Shown here: positions 34,144 to 43,727 of the stretch, piece after piece
Layout of the letters: every line of letters begins with the position of its first letter
Numbering within the stretch: the stretch's first letter is position 1
Assembly: GCF_963676735.1 (NCBI RefSeq)
Contig: NZ_OY781464.1
Span: 1,583,001 to 1,647,000, forward strand
DNA: 64,000 nucleotides
Source: an uncultured Draconibacterium sp.
GTDB taxonomy: Bacteria; Bacteroidota; Bacteroidia; Bacteroidales; Prolixibacteraceae
Reading direction: 5' to 3'
The notes under the pieces: model-generated
Databases searched by the model: none
What the model was told of the DNA's origin: nothing
The model's input: only the letters and a program-made list of their open reading frames with translations
Position numbers and translations under genes: made by a program

Positions 34144-35496
34144 GTGAAAATTCAAGACTATTTACCTTTTTATAAACGCAACCTGGCCCTGGCACTTCCA
34201 ATTGTTTTGTCGCAAATTGGGCAAGTAACTGTTTCACTGGTTGATAATATGATGGTGGGGCATGTGGGAACAAGCGAGTTGGCTGCAGCATCGTTTGCCA
34301 ATAGCGTATTTATGATCGGGATGGTTTTGGGAATGGGGGTAACCATGGGCCTTACGCCATTGGTAGGAAAGGCTTTTGGACAGAATGAACTTCGAAAAGC
34401 TATTGTATGGTTAAAAAATGGTGTTTTTGCACATACCATCATGGCAATAGTTTTATCAATGCTGATGTTTTCAATTTATTTTATGTTGCCGTTTATGGGG
34501 CAAACTGATAATGTGTTAAAACTTGCCCGCCCTTATTATTTGTTGCTATGTTGCTCGTACCTGCCATTTATGCTGTTTTTTACCTTAAAGCAGTTTTTTG
34601 AAGGTATTGGAAACACAAAATTGGCCATGCAAATCACCCTTACAGCAAATGTGGTAAATATTTTGGTGAACTATGTATTTATTTTTGGAAAACTGGGAAT
34701 GCCTGAACTTGGGCTAATGGGAGCTGGATTAGGAACCCTGGCTTCACGCATTTGTATGCCGGTTTTATTTGCCTTTTTTATTCTTCGAAATTCACGTTTT
34801 AGGCGTTATTTTGTGTTAGCACACCACCAGGCTTTGCTTAAAAAATACATTAAGCCCTTATTGAATATTGGTATTCCAATAGGTTTTCAATTAATTGTTG
34901 AGGTTGCTGCTTTTGGTATTGGTGCTGTAATGATGGGATGGTTGGGCGAAACACCATTGGCAGCTCATCAGATTGCACTCGGACTGGCTACGTTTACTTA
35001 TATGATTTCCCTCGGAGTAGCGCAGGCAAATACAATACGTGTTAGCCATCAAATGGGAGAACGGGATTTTGAGTCGTTAAAAAAGGCTGTTTTTGCATCA
35101 ACACACCTGGTTCTTCTATTTATGAGTGTTGCTGCCATACTATTTATTGTTGGACGTAATTTACTTCCTTATTTGTTTACAAGCGATAGAGAGGTGATTA
35201 ATGTGGCCGCAGGATTGTTGGTAATTGCTGCAATCTTTCAGCTTTTTGATGGTTTACAGGTGGTAATGCAAAGCTCGTTAAGAGGAATGGCCGATGTTAC
35301 CAAACCGATGCTAATCGCTTTTATTGCCTATTTACTAATAGGCATACCGGTAAGTTATATTTTTGCATTTAAATTCGGATTTGGCCCCAAAGGTATATGG
35401 ATGGGCTACCTGGTAGGATTAGGTACAGCCGGTATACTTTTCTTCTTTAGGTTTAATAGTAGCTTAAAAAAATTTCGTAGTAATTCTTTTGTATAG
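34144..35496 (+). CDS. MATE-family efflux transporter
   Basis: Twelve-helix multidrug/toxic compound extrusion pump, usually exchanging Na+ or H+ for cationic drugs. It starts with GTG at 34144 (MKIQDYLPFYKRNLAL). The N-terminal lobe has LVDNMMVGHVGTSELAAASFANSVF and GMGVTMGLTPLVGKAFGQ, both MATE signatures; the second lobe repeats the pattern with GWLGETPLAAHQIALGL and GVAQANTIRVSHQMGE. Length 450 fits the NorM subfamily. It stands alone, 115 bases after the DUF5916 gene, with a hairpin about 20 bases downstream. Substrate unknown. Confidence 0.93.
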   Translation: MKIQDYLPFYKRNLALALPIVLSQIGQVTVSLVDNMMVGHVGTSELAAASFANSVFMIGMVLGMGVTMGLTPLVGKAFGQNELRKAIVWLKNGVFAHTIMAIVLSMLMFSIYFMLPFMGQTDNVLKLARPYYLLLCCSYLPFMLFFTLKQFFEGIGNTKLAMQITLTANVVNILVNYVFIFGKLGMPELGLMGAGLGTLASRICMPVLFAFFILRNSRFRRYFVLAHHQALLKKYIKPLLNIGIPIGFQLIVEVAAFGIGAVMMGWLGETPLAAHQIALGLATFTYMISLGVAQANTIRVSHQMGERDFESLKKAVFASTHLVLLFMSVAAILFIVGRNLLPYLFTSDREVINVAAGLLVIAAIFQLFDGLQVVMQSSLRGMADVTKPMLIAFIAYLLIGIPVSYIFAFKFGFGPKGIWMGYLVGLGTAGILFFFRFNSSLKKFRSNSFV

Positions 35497-35513
35497 TTTA
35501 AGGCAAAAAAAAG

Positions 35514-35538
35514 CGGGTTATCTTTTGTTGATAACCCG
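35514..35538 (-). terminator. Intrinsic terminator, orientation minus
   Basis: CGGGTTATC (35514-35522) pairs with GATAACCCG (35530-35538). The T-run occurs only on the minus strand (rc CGCTTTTTTTT). It therefore does not fit the plus-strand MATE gene just upstream, and lies nearly 400 bases past the last minus-strand gene, fetB. Confidence 0.62.
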
Positions 35539-35925
35539 ATTGTTCATAGTCTAGTTTAGTTAGATCAGAAAACTTATTGGTCTAATAGAGAAAAGGTAGT
35601 TCTAATAAGTATCTAAATCGTTTTATTCATTAAGGCTTCGCTAATATAGTATAAAATTGACTTAAACCTTAAGTATTTTTTAAAATTAATTAATATTTGT
35701 TAAAAAGCTTACTTTTGTTTTGTGTAGAATATTGATAGTCAGGTTGTATGAGTTGAGCAATATGTTATAGAATAGTTTTGAATTTTTTTGAAAAAAAAAG
35801 CGATTTATTCGAAAAACTACACATTGGACAATGTCTGATAAAAATCATGTTTCTGTTTGTTTTTCTTACAGCAAGAAATAATGGCTACTGTAAAGGAAGT
35901 GGTAAAGTATTTTCTGCTGCATTTT
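35539..35925. other. Gene-poor AT-rich interval between MATE and fetB
   Basis: This 387-base stretch has no convincing coding frame. A plus-strand 'MATVKEVVKYF' frame at 35881 overlaps the end of fetB and is a shadow. It begins next to the minus-strand terminator at 35514-35538. A short non-coding RNA or a long fetAB 3' untranslated region, both on the minus strand, are possible; no promoter was found for either. Confidence 0.4.
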
Positions 35926-36747
35926 TTAACGTTGTATCTTTTTTTGCAAAAACCTGGTTGTTTTTATTGTAGCTTCTTTCATATTTCCATAAGCATCAAA
36001 AATAATTTTATTGGTAAAAACTATACTTACAAAAATATTAATTGTGCAACCAACAAAAATGGCAATCATAATCATAACCTGGTATTTAATTGCAACAGCC
36101 GGTGGACTTCCTCCCAGAATTTGTCCGGTCATCATGCCGGGTAGGGTTACCAGACCAATTACCGACATATTGGCAATCATCGGATTTAAGGCCATTTTAA
36201 CCGCTTCTTCAATAAACGGACGAACAGCAGTTTTTTGATTTCCACTGTTGCTGAGCAAAAAACGGTAAAGGTCTTGTTTCTCGGTATGACTTTTAAAGTA
36301 GGTTTTTAAGCCAACAATATTGTGGTTTAAAGCATTTCCTAAAACCATTCCGGTGATGGGAATAAAATATCGGGCATCAAAAATATAGTCGAGTTTTAAT
36401 ATCAAACCCAGACAAAAAGTATCGATAATTAAAACGGAGGTTAAACCGGCAATGAAAAATGGAAAAATAAAAAATTTAATTTTCAGGCCAATTCGGTTTA
36501 TGGCCGTTAGCACTCCTACCAAAATCATTACCAGCACCCAAAGCGAATTAATCAAAGCACTGTTTAAATCAAAAATAAACTCGAGATACAAGGCTACCAA
36601 GCTTAACTGAACCACCATTCGAGCTACATTAATTAGTACATCTTTTACCATTTTTATGCGGTAGATGTAAAGAAACCCGATAGGGATAAGCAATAAAAAA
36701 GCCCCCAAAGCCAATTCCTTCAGATTTATATCTACAATTGCATTCAT
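35926..36747 (-). CDS. fetB: FetB-type ABC transporter permease (UPF0014)
   Basis: Integral membrane subunit of a FetAB-type exporter; in E. coli this pair exports iron and protects from oxidative stress. About seven hydrophobic helices. Diagnostic FetB/UPF0014 segments are GMVLGNALNHNIVGLKTY, AVRPFIEEAVKMALNPMIANMSVIGLVTLPGMMTGQILGGSPPAVAIKYQ. The 273 residues match the family. Its ATG overlaps the fetA stop by four bases, so the two subunits are coupled. Iron specificity is transferred from the E. coli family and is unproven here. Confidence 0.9.
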   Translation of the reverse strand: MNAIVDINLKELALGAFLLLIPIGFLYIYRIKMVKDVLINVARMVVQLSLVALYLEFIFDLNSALINSLWVLVMILVGVLTAINRIGLKIKFFIFPFFIAGLTSVLIIDTFCLGLILKLDYIFDARYFIPITGMVLGNALNHNIVGLKTYFKSHTEKQDLYRFLLSNSGNQKTAVRPFIEEAVKMALNPMIANMSVIGLVTLPGMMTGQILGGSPPAVAIKYQVMIMIAIFVGCTINIFVSIVFTNKIIFDAYGNMKEATIKTTRFLQKKIQR

Positions 36748-37337
36748 AACTTAATCGTTCGGTTACAACTAGCTGCCCAATGTTGATTGTGCGAAGCAGA
36801 AACAATGGTTTTATTTTTTAACTCGTATATGGTTTTTATTAGAAGATTGATTGCTTTATCATCAAGTGATGCGGTGGGTTCATCCATTAAAAGAATCTCT
36901 TTGGGTAACGACAAGCATATGGCAATAATTATACGTTGTTTTTGTCCGCCACTTATTTTTAAGAAATCCTGATTGAGGAAATCTTTTGATAAGCCAAGTT
37001 GTTTAAGCAGGTGATATGTTTTTGAAAGCTCACTTTTGGTACTTAACAGTTCAATTAAGGCATTCCCGTTTTTTACCGGTAAATGAATATTTTGCGGGAC
37101 ATAAATAATTTTTTTTCGAATGTTTTTTACCGTTGTGGCACTAACCAGTTCACCATCAATAAATACCTTCCCTTTTTGCGGAATAACATAACCCTGAAGC
37201 ATGTTTAACAGCGAGGACTTCCCTTTGCCGGAAGCACCACTTAAACAAACGTTTTCTCCTTTCTTTACTTCGAGATTAAAATCAGAAAGAATTAACTTGT
37301 TCTTATAACTGAGATGTATGTTTTCGCAACGTATCAT
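36744..37337 (-). CDS. fetA: FetA-type ABC transporter ATP-binding protein
   Basis: Small ATPase (197 residues) driving the FetB permease. Walker A is GASGKGKSSLL (near residue 35), the ABC signature is SGGQKQR, Walker B is ILLMDEPTASLD and the switch His is in VSASHNQHW. No substrate-binding protein gene is nearby, which fits an exporter. Divergent from the alcohol dehydrogenase gene across a 218-base region. It overlaps fetB by four bases. Confidence 0.92.
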   Translation of the reverse strand: MIRCENIHLSYKNKLILSDFNLEVKKGENVCLSGASGKGKSSLLNMLQGYVIPQKGKVFIDGELVSATTVKNIRKKIIYVPQNIHLPVKNGNALIELLSTKSELSKTYHLLKQLGLSKDFLNQDFLKISGGQKQRIIIAICLSLPKEILLMDEPTASLDDKAINLLIKTIYELKNKTIVSASHNQHWAASCNRTIKL

Positions 37338-37555
37338 TTTTCTAATATACCAAGTTTATTGATGTCATTATATAAACACAAAAAAAATTAGAGGCATTTC
37401 AATAATTCATAATGAATAGTTTTTAAATTGCATAAGAGGTATTTTTAGCATGGGGCCAGAATATTTTGCGTTGTAGTAGCTACATCACCGGGCTTAATTG
37501 CTAAAAAGCAAGTTGTTGGATAAATAAGTACTATTTGTATAAATACAGTTAAAGA

Positions 37556-38593
37556 ATGAAAGCAGTTGTTTTAACAGGTATCCGAAAAATGCAATTAACT
37601 GAAATACCAGAGCCAGTTATCAGCAGTGATAAGGACGTGAAAATTAAGCTAAAAACTATCGGCGTTTGTGGTTCTGATATTCATTATTATTCAGAAGGTA
37701 AAATTGGTTCGCAGGTAGTTGACTATCCTTTTAGAGTTGGGCACGAATGCTCGGGTGAAATTGCTGAAATAGGAGCGGCTGTTGATAATGTAAAAGTTGG
37801 TGATTTGGTGGTGGTTGATCCTTCTGTACATTGCGGAAGCTGCGACCAATGCCTGGCGGGCAGGCCACATACCTGCCGGAATAATAAATTTCTGGGATGT
37901 CCGGGCCAAATTGAAGGTTGTTTGTCTGAGTTCATTGTTATGCCTTCGTTTACTTGTTTTCCGGTAACCGGTAAATTGAATGCCATTCAGGCTGCGCTTA
38001 TCGAGCCACTTACCATTGGCGTTTATGCCGTAAATTTGGCAGCCATAAAAAATAAAAATACAACTGTTGCCATTTTTGGTGCCGGACCAATTGGTTTAAG
38101 TATACTAATGAAATTGAAAGCAGATATGGTTGCGGATGTTGGAATGATTGAACCACTTGATTACAGGCTTATAAAAGCAGGTGATATTGGGGCCTCGTGG
38201 CAGATAAACCCGGGTGAAGAAGAAGTGGAAGAAGAAGTGAAAAACCGGAACGAGCTATTACTGGATGTAGTTTTTGAAGCAAGTGGGGAACAGGAAGCTG
38301 TTAACAATGCCATAAAAATTTTAAAGCCAGGAGGTAAATTAGTTTTGGTAGGGATACCTCCGGAAGCGCAGTATGTTTTTAATATGGATTTGATGCGGAG
38401 AAAAGAGTTAACTGTGATTAATGTACGCCGGCAAAACCATTGTGTACAGGAAGCCATTGATTTGGTAACATCGGGCGCAGTAGATGTTGAAAAAATGGTT
38501 ACACATGAGTTTAATCTGGAAGAAACACCGGTAGCTTTTGATATGGTTGAAGGTTACAAGTTTGGGACAGTTAAAGCGATGATTAACCTATAA
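37556..38593 (+). CDS. Zinc-dependent medium-chain alcohol/polyol dehydrogenase
   Basis: MDR-superfamily NAD(P)-dependent dehydrogenase of the sorbitol/threonine/galactitol type. Catalytic zinc ligands: Cys in TIGVCGSDIHYY and the His-Glu in VGHECSGEI. The structural zinc has the four cysteines in HCGSCDQCLAGRPHTC. The Rossmann nucleotide loop is VAIFGAGPIGLSI (near residue 170). Full length at 345 residues. It is convergent with gnd, with a shared bidirectional terminator. The next genes on the opposite strand handle sugar acids, so a polyol or sugar-acid role fits, but the substrate is not known. Confidence 0.9.
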   Translation: MKAVVLTGIRKMQLTEIPEPVISSDKDVKIKLKTIGVCGSDIHYYSEGKIGSQVVDYPFRVGHECSGEIAEIGAAVDNVKVGDLVVVDPSVHCGSCDQCLAGRPHTCRNNKFLGCPGQIEGCLSEFIVMPSFTCFPVTGKLNAIQAALIEPLTIGVYAVNLAAIKNKNTTVAIFGAGPIGLSILMKLKADMVADVGMIEPLDYRLIKAGDIGASWQINPGEEEVEEEVKNRNELLLDVVFEASGEQEAVNNAIKILKPGGKLVLVGIPPEAQYVFNMDLMRRKELTVINVRRQNHCVQEAIDLVTSGAVDVEKMVTHEFNLEETPVAFDMVEGYKFGTVKAMINL

Positions 38594-38594
38594 A

Positions 38595-38619
38595 AAAAGG
38601 AAGCGAGAAGCTTCCTTTT
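38595..38619. terminator. Bidirectional intrinsic terminator between the dehydrogenase gene and gnd
   Basis: AAAAGGAAGC (38595-38604) pairs with GCTTCCTTTT (38610-38619) across a five-base loop. T-runs flank it on both strands, so it can end the plus-strand dehydrogenase message and the minus-strand gnd message. Confidence 0.8.
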
Positions 38620-38640
38620 CTTTTTTATCAATATTAGTTT

Positions 38641-40095
38641 TTAAACGTTGTAAGTAGACGATGCGGTGTCGCCACCACGGCCGGTCCAGTTGGTATGGAA
38701 AAACTCACCACGAGGCTTGTCGATGCGTTCGTAGGTATGTGCTCCAAAGTAATCGCGCTGGGCCTGAAGTAAATTAGCCGGTAGGCGTTTGCTACGGAAA
38801 CCATCAAAATAACAAAGCGCCGAGGTTAGTGCAGGCACCGGAACTCCGTTTGCCAAAGCAGTGGCACAAACTCTGCGCCAGCCAGCCTGAGCTTCTTCAA
38901 CCTTTTCTTTAAAGAATGGATCAAGCAATAAATTCGGTAATTCAGGATTATTGTCAAAAGCCTTTTTAATATCGCCAAGAAATACGGAACGAATAATACA
39001 ACCACCGCGCCACATTAATGCAATTCCTCCATAGTTCAGGTTCCATTTGTATTCTTTGGCAGCTTCCATCATAAGGTTGTAGCCTTGCGCATACGAAATA
39101 ATTTTGGCACCTAAAAGGGCACTTTCGATGTCGTTAATAAATTGCTGCTTATCTCCTTCAAACTCTGCTTTTGGTCCGGCAATTACTTTTGATGCTTCAA
39201 CACGTAAATCTTTTTGAGCCGACAGACAGCGGGCAAAAACCGACTCTCCAATTAGCGTTAACGGAATACCAAGGTCGAGGGCCGAAATTCCAGTCCATTT
39301 TCCGGTTCCTTTTTGTCCGGCTGTGTCCAGAATCATTTCAACTGTTTCCTCGCCGTTTTCATCTTTGTAACCCAAAATATCGCGAGTAATTTCTATCAGG
39401 TAGCTATCTAAAATACCTTCGTTCCATTTCTTAAAAACCTGGTGCATTTCGTCGTTGCTCATACCCAAAAGCTCTTTCATTAACTGGTAGGCTTCGGTAA
39501 TAATTTGCATGTCGCCATACTCAATTCCATTATGCACCATTTTTACAAAATGGCCGGCACCACCTTCGCCAACCCAATCGCAACAAGCTTCGCCACTTTC
39601 AACTTTTGCCGAAACTGCCTGAAAGATTTCTTTTACATGTGGCCATGCAGCCGGCGATCCGCCAGGCATAATTGAGGGGCCTTTTAAGGCGCCTTCTTCT
39701 CCGCCTGATACGCCGGTTCCGATATATAACAGTCCTTTGCTTTCAACATATTCGGTACGTCTAACCGTATCCGGAAAATGAGAGTTTCCTCCATCAATTA
39801 TAATATCTCCAGGCTCAAGATGCGGAATTACCATGTCGATAAAAGCATCAACCGGTTGCCCGGCCTTTACCAACATCATAACTTTTCTGGGTTTTTCGAG
39901 CGATGCACATAATTCTTCAATGGAGTGTGCTCCGATAAAGTTTTTACCGGCACCACGTCCGTTTACAAATTTGTCAACCTTTTCTACTGTTCGATTGTAA
40001 ACGGCAACCGTAAAACCTTTACTTTCCATGTTTAAAACCAGGTTTTCGCCCATTACAGCCAACCCGATTAAGCCAATGTCTGCTAATTTTTTCAT
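38641..40095 (-). CDS. gnd: 6-Phosphogluconate dehydrogenase (decarboxylating)
   Basis: Oxidatively decarboxylates 6-phosphogluconate to ribulose 5-phosphate in the pentose phosphate pathway. The Rossmann motif is GLIGLAVMGENLVLNM, the substrate loop is GTGVSGGEEGALKGPSIMPGG, and the catalytic Lys/Asn segment is HFVKMVHNGIEYGDMQ. The C-terminal helical domain has AYQLMKELL and ends with the substrate-binding HTYERIDKPRGEFFHTNW. Length 484 is the homodimeric long form. It lies 42 bases after pdxB on the same strand; no zwf or pgl is in the window. Confidence 0.96.
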   Translation of the reverse strand: MKKLADIGLIGLAVMGENLVLNMESKGFTVAVYNRTVEKVDKFVNGRGAGKNFIGAHSIEELCASLEKPRKVMMLVKAGQPVDAFIDMVIPHLEPGDIIIDGGNSHFPDTVRRTEYVESKGLLYIGTGVSGGEEGALKGPSIMPGGSPAAWPHVKEIFQAVSAKVESGEACCDWVGEGGAGHFVKMVHNGIEYGDMQIITEAYQLMKELLGMSNDEMHQVFKKWNEGILDSYLIEITRDILGYKDENGEETVEMILDTAGQKGTGKWTGISALDLGIPLTLIGESVFARCLSAQKDLRVEASKVIAGPKAEFEGDKQQFINDIESALLGAKIISYAQGYNLMMEAAKEYKWNLNYGGIALMWRGGCIIRSVFLGDIKKAFDNNPELPNLLLDPFFKEKVEEAQAGWRRVCATALANGVPVPALTSALCYFDGFRSKRLPANLLQAQRDYFGAHTYERIDKPRGEFFHTNWTGRGGDTASSTYNV

Positions 40096-40137
40096 TTTAT
40101 TGTTTTAAGTATTTTATTATTTATGTGGTCCTTTAAT

Positions 40138-41265
40138 CTATTCTGCTATTGAAAAACCAAGGTTCTTCAATTTATTTAGCGTATCGTTGTTAATATTTTC
40201 AGCTTTAACTGAATATGTGGCAAACTCACGTCTGACAGGGTAATCGCCTCTTAGTTGTTCAAACTTTAACGGAGCTTCGCGCAAATTGTCATCATCATTC
40301 TCAATGTCGTAGGTTGATAAGATTGCTTCCGCCAGAATGGAATATTCACGTCGTTGATTACCATTTATTTCAATAGTTGTATTGGTGGGTTTTTCAATTT
40401 CCTGAGGCTCCCAGTTATCTATTCCAAGACCGAAAAATTTGCTTAGTGCCTGAACGCTCATTTTTGTTCCGTTCGCTTTTCCGTCTTTCGAGTATCCGGC
40501 AATATGTGGTGTTCCGAAGTCGCTTAAATTTAACAAATCGAGGCTAATGTCCGGCTCATTCTCCCAGCAATCAACAATAAAACCATCGATATCGTTTGCT
40601 TCAATGGCATTATAAATTGCTTCGTTATCGGTAACTTCTCCCCGGCACGAATTGATAATTAACGGTTTTTTAGTCAGACTTTGCAAGAATTCCTCGTTTG
40701 CCAGGTGGTAAGTGGCATCTTCGCCGCTTTCGTTGAGAGGCACATGAAAAGTAATTATATCTGCTTCCCTTTTTATGGTTTCCAATGAGGTGAAATACTG
40801 TTTTCTTTCCACACGCTCGCGAGGTGGGTCGTTAAGCAATACGTTCATCCCCAGTGTTCTGCATGTTTTTTCAACGCGTTTTCCTACATTTCCAACCCCA
40901 ATAATTCCGATGGTTAAATTTGCCAAGTCTACCCGTTTACGCATCGACCACGAAAACAAAGCAGATGCAATATACTGGTTTACACTCTCGGCATTGCAAC
41001 CCGGGGCATTGGTCCATTTTATGCCTGCTTCTTCGCAATAGTCAGTGTCAATGTGATCGAAACCAATAGTTGCAGTAGCTATAAATTTAACCTTAGAGCC
41101 TGCAAGTAACTTGCGGTTACAAATGGTACGGGTACGTGTAATTAATGCATCGGCATCTTTAACCACATCCGGAGTTGTTAGATTGCCGGGAAGGTATACA
41201 ACTTCAGCAAAGGGCTCTAAAGCTCCTTTTATGTATGGTATTTTATTGTCTATAACAATTTTCAT
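40138..41265 (-). CDS. pdxB: Erythronate-4-phosphate dehydrogenase
   Basis: Second step of the deoxyxylulose-independent route to pyridoxal phosphate: oxidises 4-phosphoerythronate. D-2-hydroxyacid dehydrogenase fold with the Rossmann motif GIIGVGNVGKRVEKTC, the catalytic Arg in INSCRGEV, the Glu/His pair in DCWENEPDISLDL and the GTPHIAGYSKDGK segment. A PdxB-type C-terminal dimerisation domain (about residues 285-375, REYSILAEAIL) distinguishes it from plain hydroxyacid dehydrogenases. It lies 18 bases after the Gfo/Idh gene. The N-terminus MKIVIDNKIPYIKG is a family start. Confidence 0.94.
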   Translation of the reverse strand: MKIVIDNKIPYIKGALEPFAEVVYLPGNLTTPDVVKDADALITRTRTICNRKLLAGSKVKFIATATIGFDHIDTDYCEEAGIKWTNAPGCNAESVNQYIASALFSWSMRKRVDLANLTIGIIGVGNVGKRVEKTCRTLGMNVLLNDPPRERVERKQYFTSLETIKREADIITFHVPLNESGEDATYHLANEEFLQSLTKKPLIINSCRGEVTDNEAIYNAIEANDIDGFIVDCWENEPDISLDLLNLSDFGTPHIAGYSKDGKANGTKMSVQALSKFFGLGIDNWEPQEIEKPTNTTIEINGNQRREYSILAEAILSTYDIENDDDNLREAPLKFEQLRGDYPVRREFATYSVKAENINNDTLNKLKNLGFSIAE

Positions 41266-41283
41266 AGTGGTGAAAAATGTACG

Positions 41284-42294
41284 TTATTCTTTCTTCTTTT
41301 CAGCGTAATATGATTTAACTATTTCATCGAGCACCCAGCTGGTACGTGCTGCTGATTTTCCGGTGCTTACACAACGTCCGCTGCCGAGTAGTTCGTTTAC
41401 AACCTGTTCAACCAGGTTTTGCGAGATATGCTCCGGATTATTGAAATTCAGTTTTTTTGCTCCATCCTTGTTTTTTAGGAGAACCTCGCCATGCGAAAAG
41501 CACGACAAACAAATTTCGCCTTTTTCTCCAATAATCTGAATAGAATCTTCAACTGAATTTTTATCAGCGGCAAAACACCAGCTACCGCTTCCAAGAACAC
41601 CCGATTCGTGTTTCCAGCTTGCTGATACGGTATCTTCAGCTGGATAAAGGCCTGCCCGGTTTACGGCTTGTCCGAACACAGTTGTTATTGTGCCAAAAAT
41701 AAAATCAAGGTAATCGAACTGATGGGAGGCAAGATCAAAAAAGTGCCCGCCACCGCTAATTTCAGGAAAAACATGCCAGTGCATTTCATCGGGTTTCTGA
41801 TTTCGTTCTTCAGCCTCTTTGTATAACTTTACATTAACCGCATAGGGCTTTCCAATTTGTTCGTTTTCAAGCAGCTCTTTTACTTTTAAAAAAGCGGGAA
41901 GAGCGCGTCGATAGTACGCTACCCAGATTGGCAGTTTTACTTGCTCAGCCGTTTGTATCATTTCCAGGCATTCGTTAAAATTTCGAGCCATGGGTTTTTC
42001 CACATAAACCGGTTTACCTGCCTTTAGCGCTTCAATGGCATATGACGCATGCGTATCGGGTGGGGTAGCAATGTAAACGGCGTCAACATCCGGATCGTTA
42101 ATTAATGCGCTACCATCCGTGTACCACTTGGGTACACGGTGGCGAAGAGCATAATCTTTTACTTTATCTTCGCTTCGTCGCATAACAGCAACGAGTTTTG
42201 AATTATTGATTTTGTAAAATGCCGGGCCACTTTTTACTTCAGTAACATTGCCAACACCTATGATGCCCCAGTTGATGGTTTTCTGCTGATTCAT
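41284..42294 (-). CDS. Gfo/Idh/MocA-family oxidoreductase
   Basis: NAD(P)-dependent sugar or inositol oxidoreductase. The N-terminal Rossmann domain has INWGIIGVGNVTEVK and DAVYIATPPDTHASYAIEALKAGKPVYVEKPMA, where EKP carries the conserved Lys. The C-terminal sheet has DLASHQFDYLDFIFG (the usual catalytic DxxxH pattern: SHQFD) and EDSIQIIGEKGEI. Length 336 is typical. No signal peptide, so cytoplasmic. It precedes pdxB by 18 bases and follows the LarA-like gene by about 70. Substrate unknown; sugar acids are suggested by context only. Confidence 0.9.
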   Translation of the reverse strand: MNQQKTINWGIIGVGNVTEVKSGPAFYKINNSKLVAVMRRSEDKVKDYALRHRVPKWYTDGSALINDPDVDAVYIATPPDTHASYAIEALKAGKPVYVEKPMARNFNECLEMIQTAEQVKLPIWVAYYRRALPAFLKVKELLENEQIGKPYAVNVKLYKEAEERNQKPDEMHWHVFPEISGGGHFFDLASHQFDYLDFIFGTITTVFGQAVNRAGLYPAEDTVSASWKHESGVLGSGSWCFAADKNSVEDSIQIIGEKGEICLSCFSHGEVLLKNKDGAKKLNFNNPEHISQNLVEQVVNELLGSGRCVSTGKSAARTSWVLDEIVKSYYAEKKKE

Positions 42295-42364
42295 TTTGTC
42301 AAATTTCGTTTACACTTTTTTTCGAGGTGAAACGATTTACGCGAATTCTCTTAATTAATGAGGG

Positions 42365-43651
42365 CTAATATTCAAATCTATCGCGAAAGGCCCATAGACC
42401 AATTGCCGGATTGGAAATGTAAAAGACTTCTTCTCCGTCGGGCAGTACATTAAAGCCATCTTTTAGTTTTTTCGGATTGTATTTTGCCGTCATTACATCA
42501 AAATCTCCGTACTTAAAACCAACACTTTCAATTTCCTTTTGTGTTAAATTGCCCGCTTGTTTTCCCGGACAATAGGTTATGCCAAAGCGGTCTTCGGATG
42601 AGCCGTGAATAAGGTGAGCAGCTGCTCCCAGGTTGTTTTGCAGGTCTTCGTTTTCATTCACCAGTTTTAGAGTATGTGGTGTGCCAAAGTAGCCGTATTT
42701 CCGTATTAGTTTATCAATTTGCGGATCTTCTCCAAACTCTTTTAGGGCAGGTGCCAAAACAATCAATTCGGCGCCATCGGCTAAAGCCATACGGGTACGA
42801 TATATACTTTTGTTGCCCAGCCAGGTACTTTTAAATTCGGTAGGATCGAGCCAAACCACAGCTTTTTTTATAGGTTTTTCTACCATTTCAAAATTAACCT
42901 CTAGCGAAAGCTTTGCAGCTTTGTCGAATACCTCAAAATCGTCGCCAATAAAAAGGCCATAGCATTGCAATTGCCCATTTTTGTTAAGCCCAACAACGGT
43001 TTGAACATAAACAATTGGCAAGTGATTCGAGAAGTTTTCAGATGCATAGTTAAAAACTTTGCGCACCGGAGTATCAGCGCGTCCCATCATTCGCTCCATT
43101 CCGTAGGCTGCACCAATGTAGTGGCTTTTATTTATGCCTTCTGATCCGCCCGTACCCACAAAAATATTTTTATTGTAGTTTGCCATGCCGACAACCTCGT
43201 GCGGTACAACCTGACCAATGGACAATATTAAATCGAAATTACCCTCAACAAGGATTTTATTTACTTGTGCCGGCCAAGCGTAGTCAACAGCCCCTTCAGA
43301 AACTTCTTTCACAAAATCGGCAGGAACTGTGCCCAGCGTAATTACATCGTTGCGCCAGTCGTGTTCACGTATGAGACTGGCCGGCATTTTGCCAAACATA
43401 TGGTCGATTTGGTCGGGCGTCATTGGTGTATGTGTGCCAAGAGCCGGAAGTACATCAGTAAGTCGTTCTTTAAAATATTCCCAGGTAAATTCTGTTAACT
43501 CACCTGCGCGCGAAGGCAGTCGGGTATAATCTGGCGGAATGGCCAGCACCTTTTTTCGTTCACCCATATTTTCGAAAGCTTCAAATAAGCCATTTCGAAG
43601 GTCATCGCCGGTTAATGCTGTATTTACAGAACCTTTTTCAAAATAAATCAT
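42365..43651 (-). CDS. LarA-family nickel-pincer hydroxyacid racemase/epimerase homologue
   Basis: LarA-type enzymes racemise or epimerise 2-hydroxy acids through a nickel-pincer nucleotide bound to a Lys. I find His74 in ALGTHTP, His151 in VVPHEVVG, Lys161 in ANYNKNIF and His177 in INKSHYIG. The spacings His-10-Lys and Lys-16-His equal those of the L. plantarum enzyme (His174, Lys184, His200, numbers as recalled), which supports a live cofactor site. LarB, LarC and LarE are not in the window. Neighbours are a PfkB kinase, an SDR and a LacI regulator, so the substrate is probably a sugar acid; gluconate/mannonate epimerisation has been reported for some LarA homologues and would fit, but is not shown by this sequence. 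Length 428. Confidence 0.85.
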   Translation of the reverse strand: MIYFEKGSVNTALTGDDLRNGLFEAFENMGERKKVLAIPPDYTRLPSRAGELTEFTWEYFKERLTDVLPALGTHTPMTPDQIDHMFGKMPASLIREHDWRNDVITLGTVPADFVKEVSEGAVDYAWPAQVNKILVEGNFDLILSIGQVVPHEVVGMANYNKNIFVGTGGSEGINKSHYIGAAYGMERMMGRADTPVRKVFNYASENFSNHLPIVYVQTVVGLNKNGQLQCYGLFIGDDFEVFDKAAKLSLEVNFEMVEKPIKKAVVWLDPTEFKSTWLGNKSIYRTRMALADGAELIVLAPALKEFGEDPQIDKLIRKYGYFGTPHTLKLVNENEDLQNNLGAAAHLIHGSSEDRFGITYCPGKQAGNLTQKEIESVGFKYGDFDVMTAKYNPKKLKDGFNVLPDGEEVFYISNPAIGLWAFRDRFEY

Positions 43652-43727
43652 AGTATTGTTTTTGCTGTTATAAAAATAACCAGAGTGCTAAATTGCGCTC
43701 TTTTCAAAACAGAAAATTTGGATAAGC

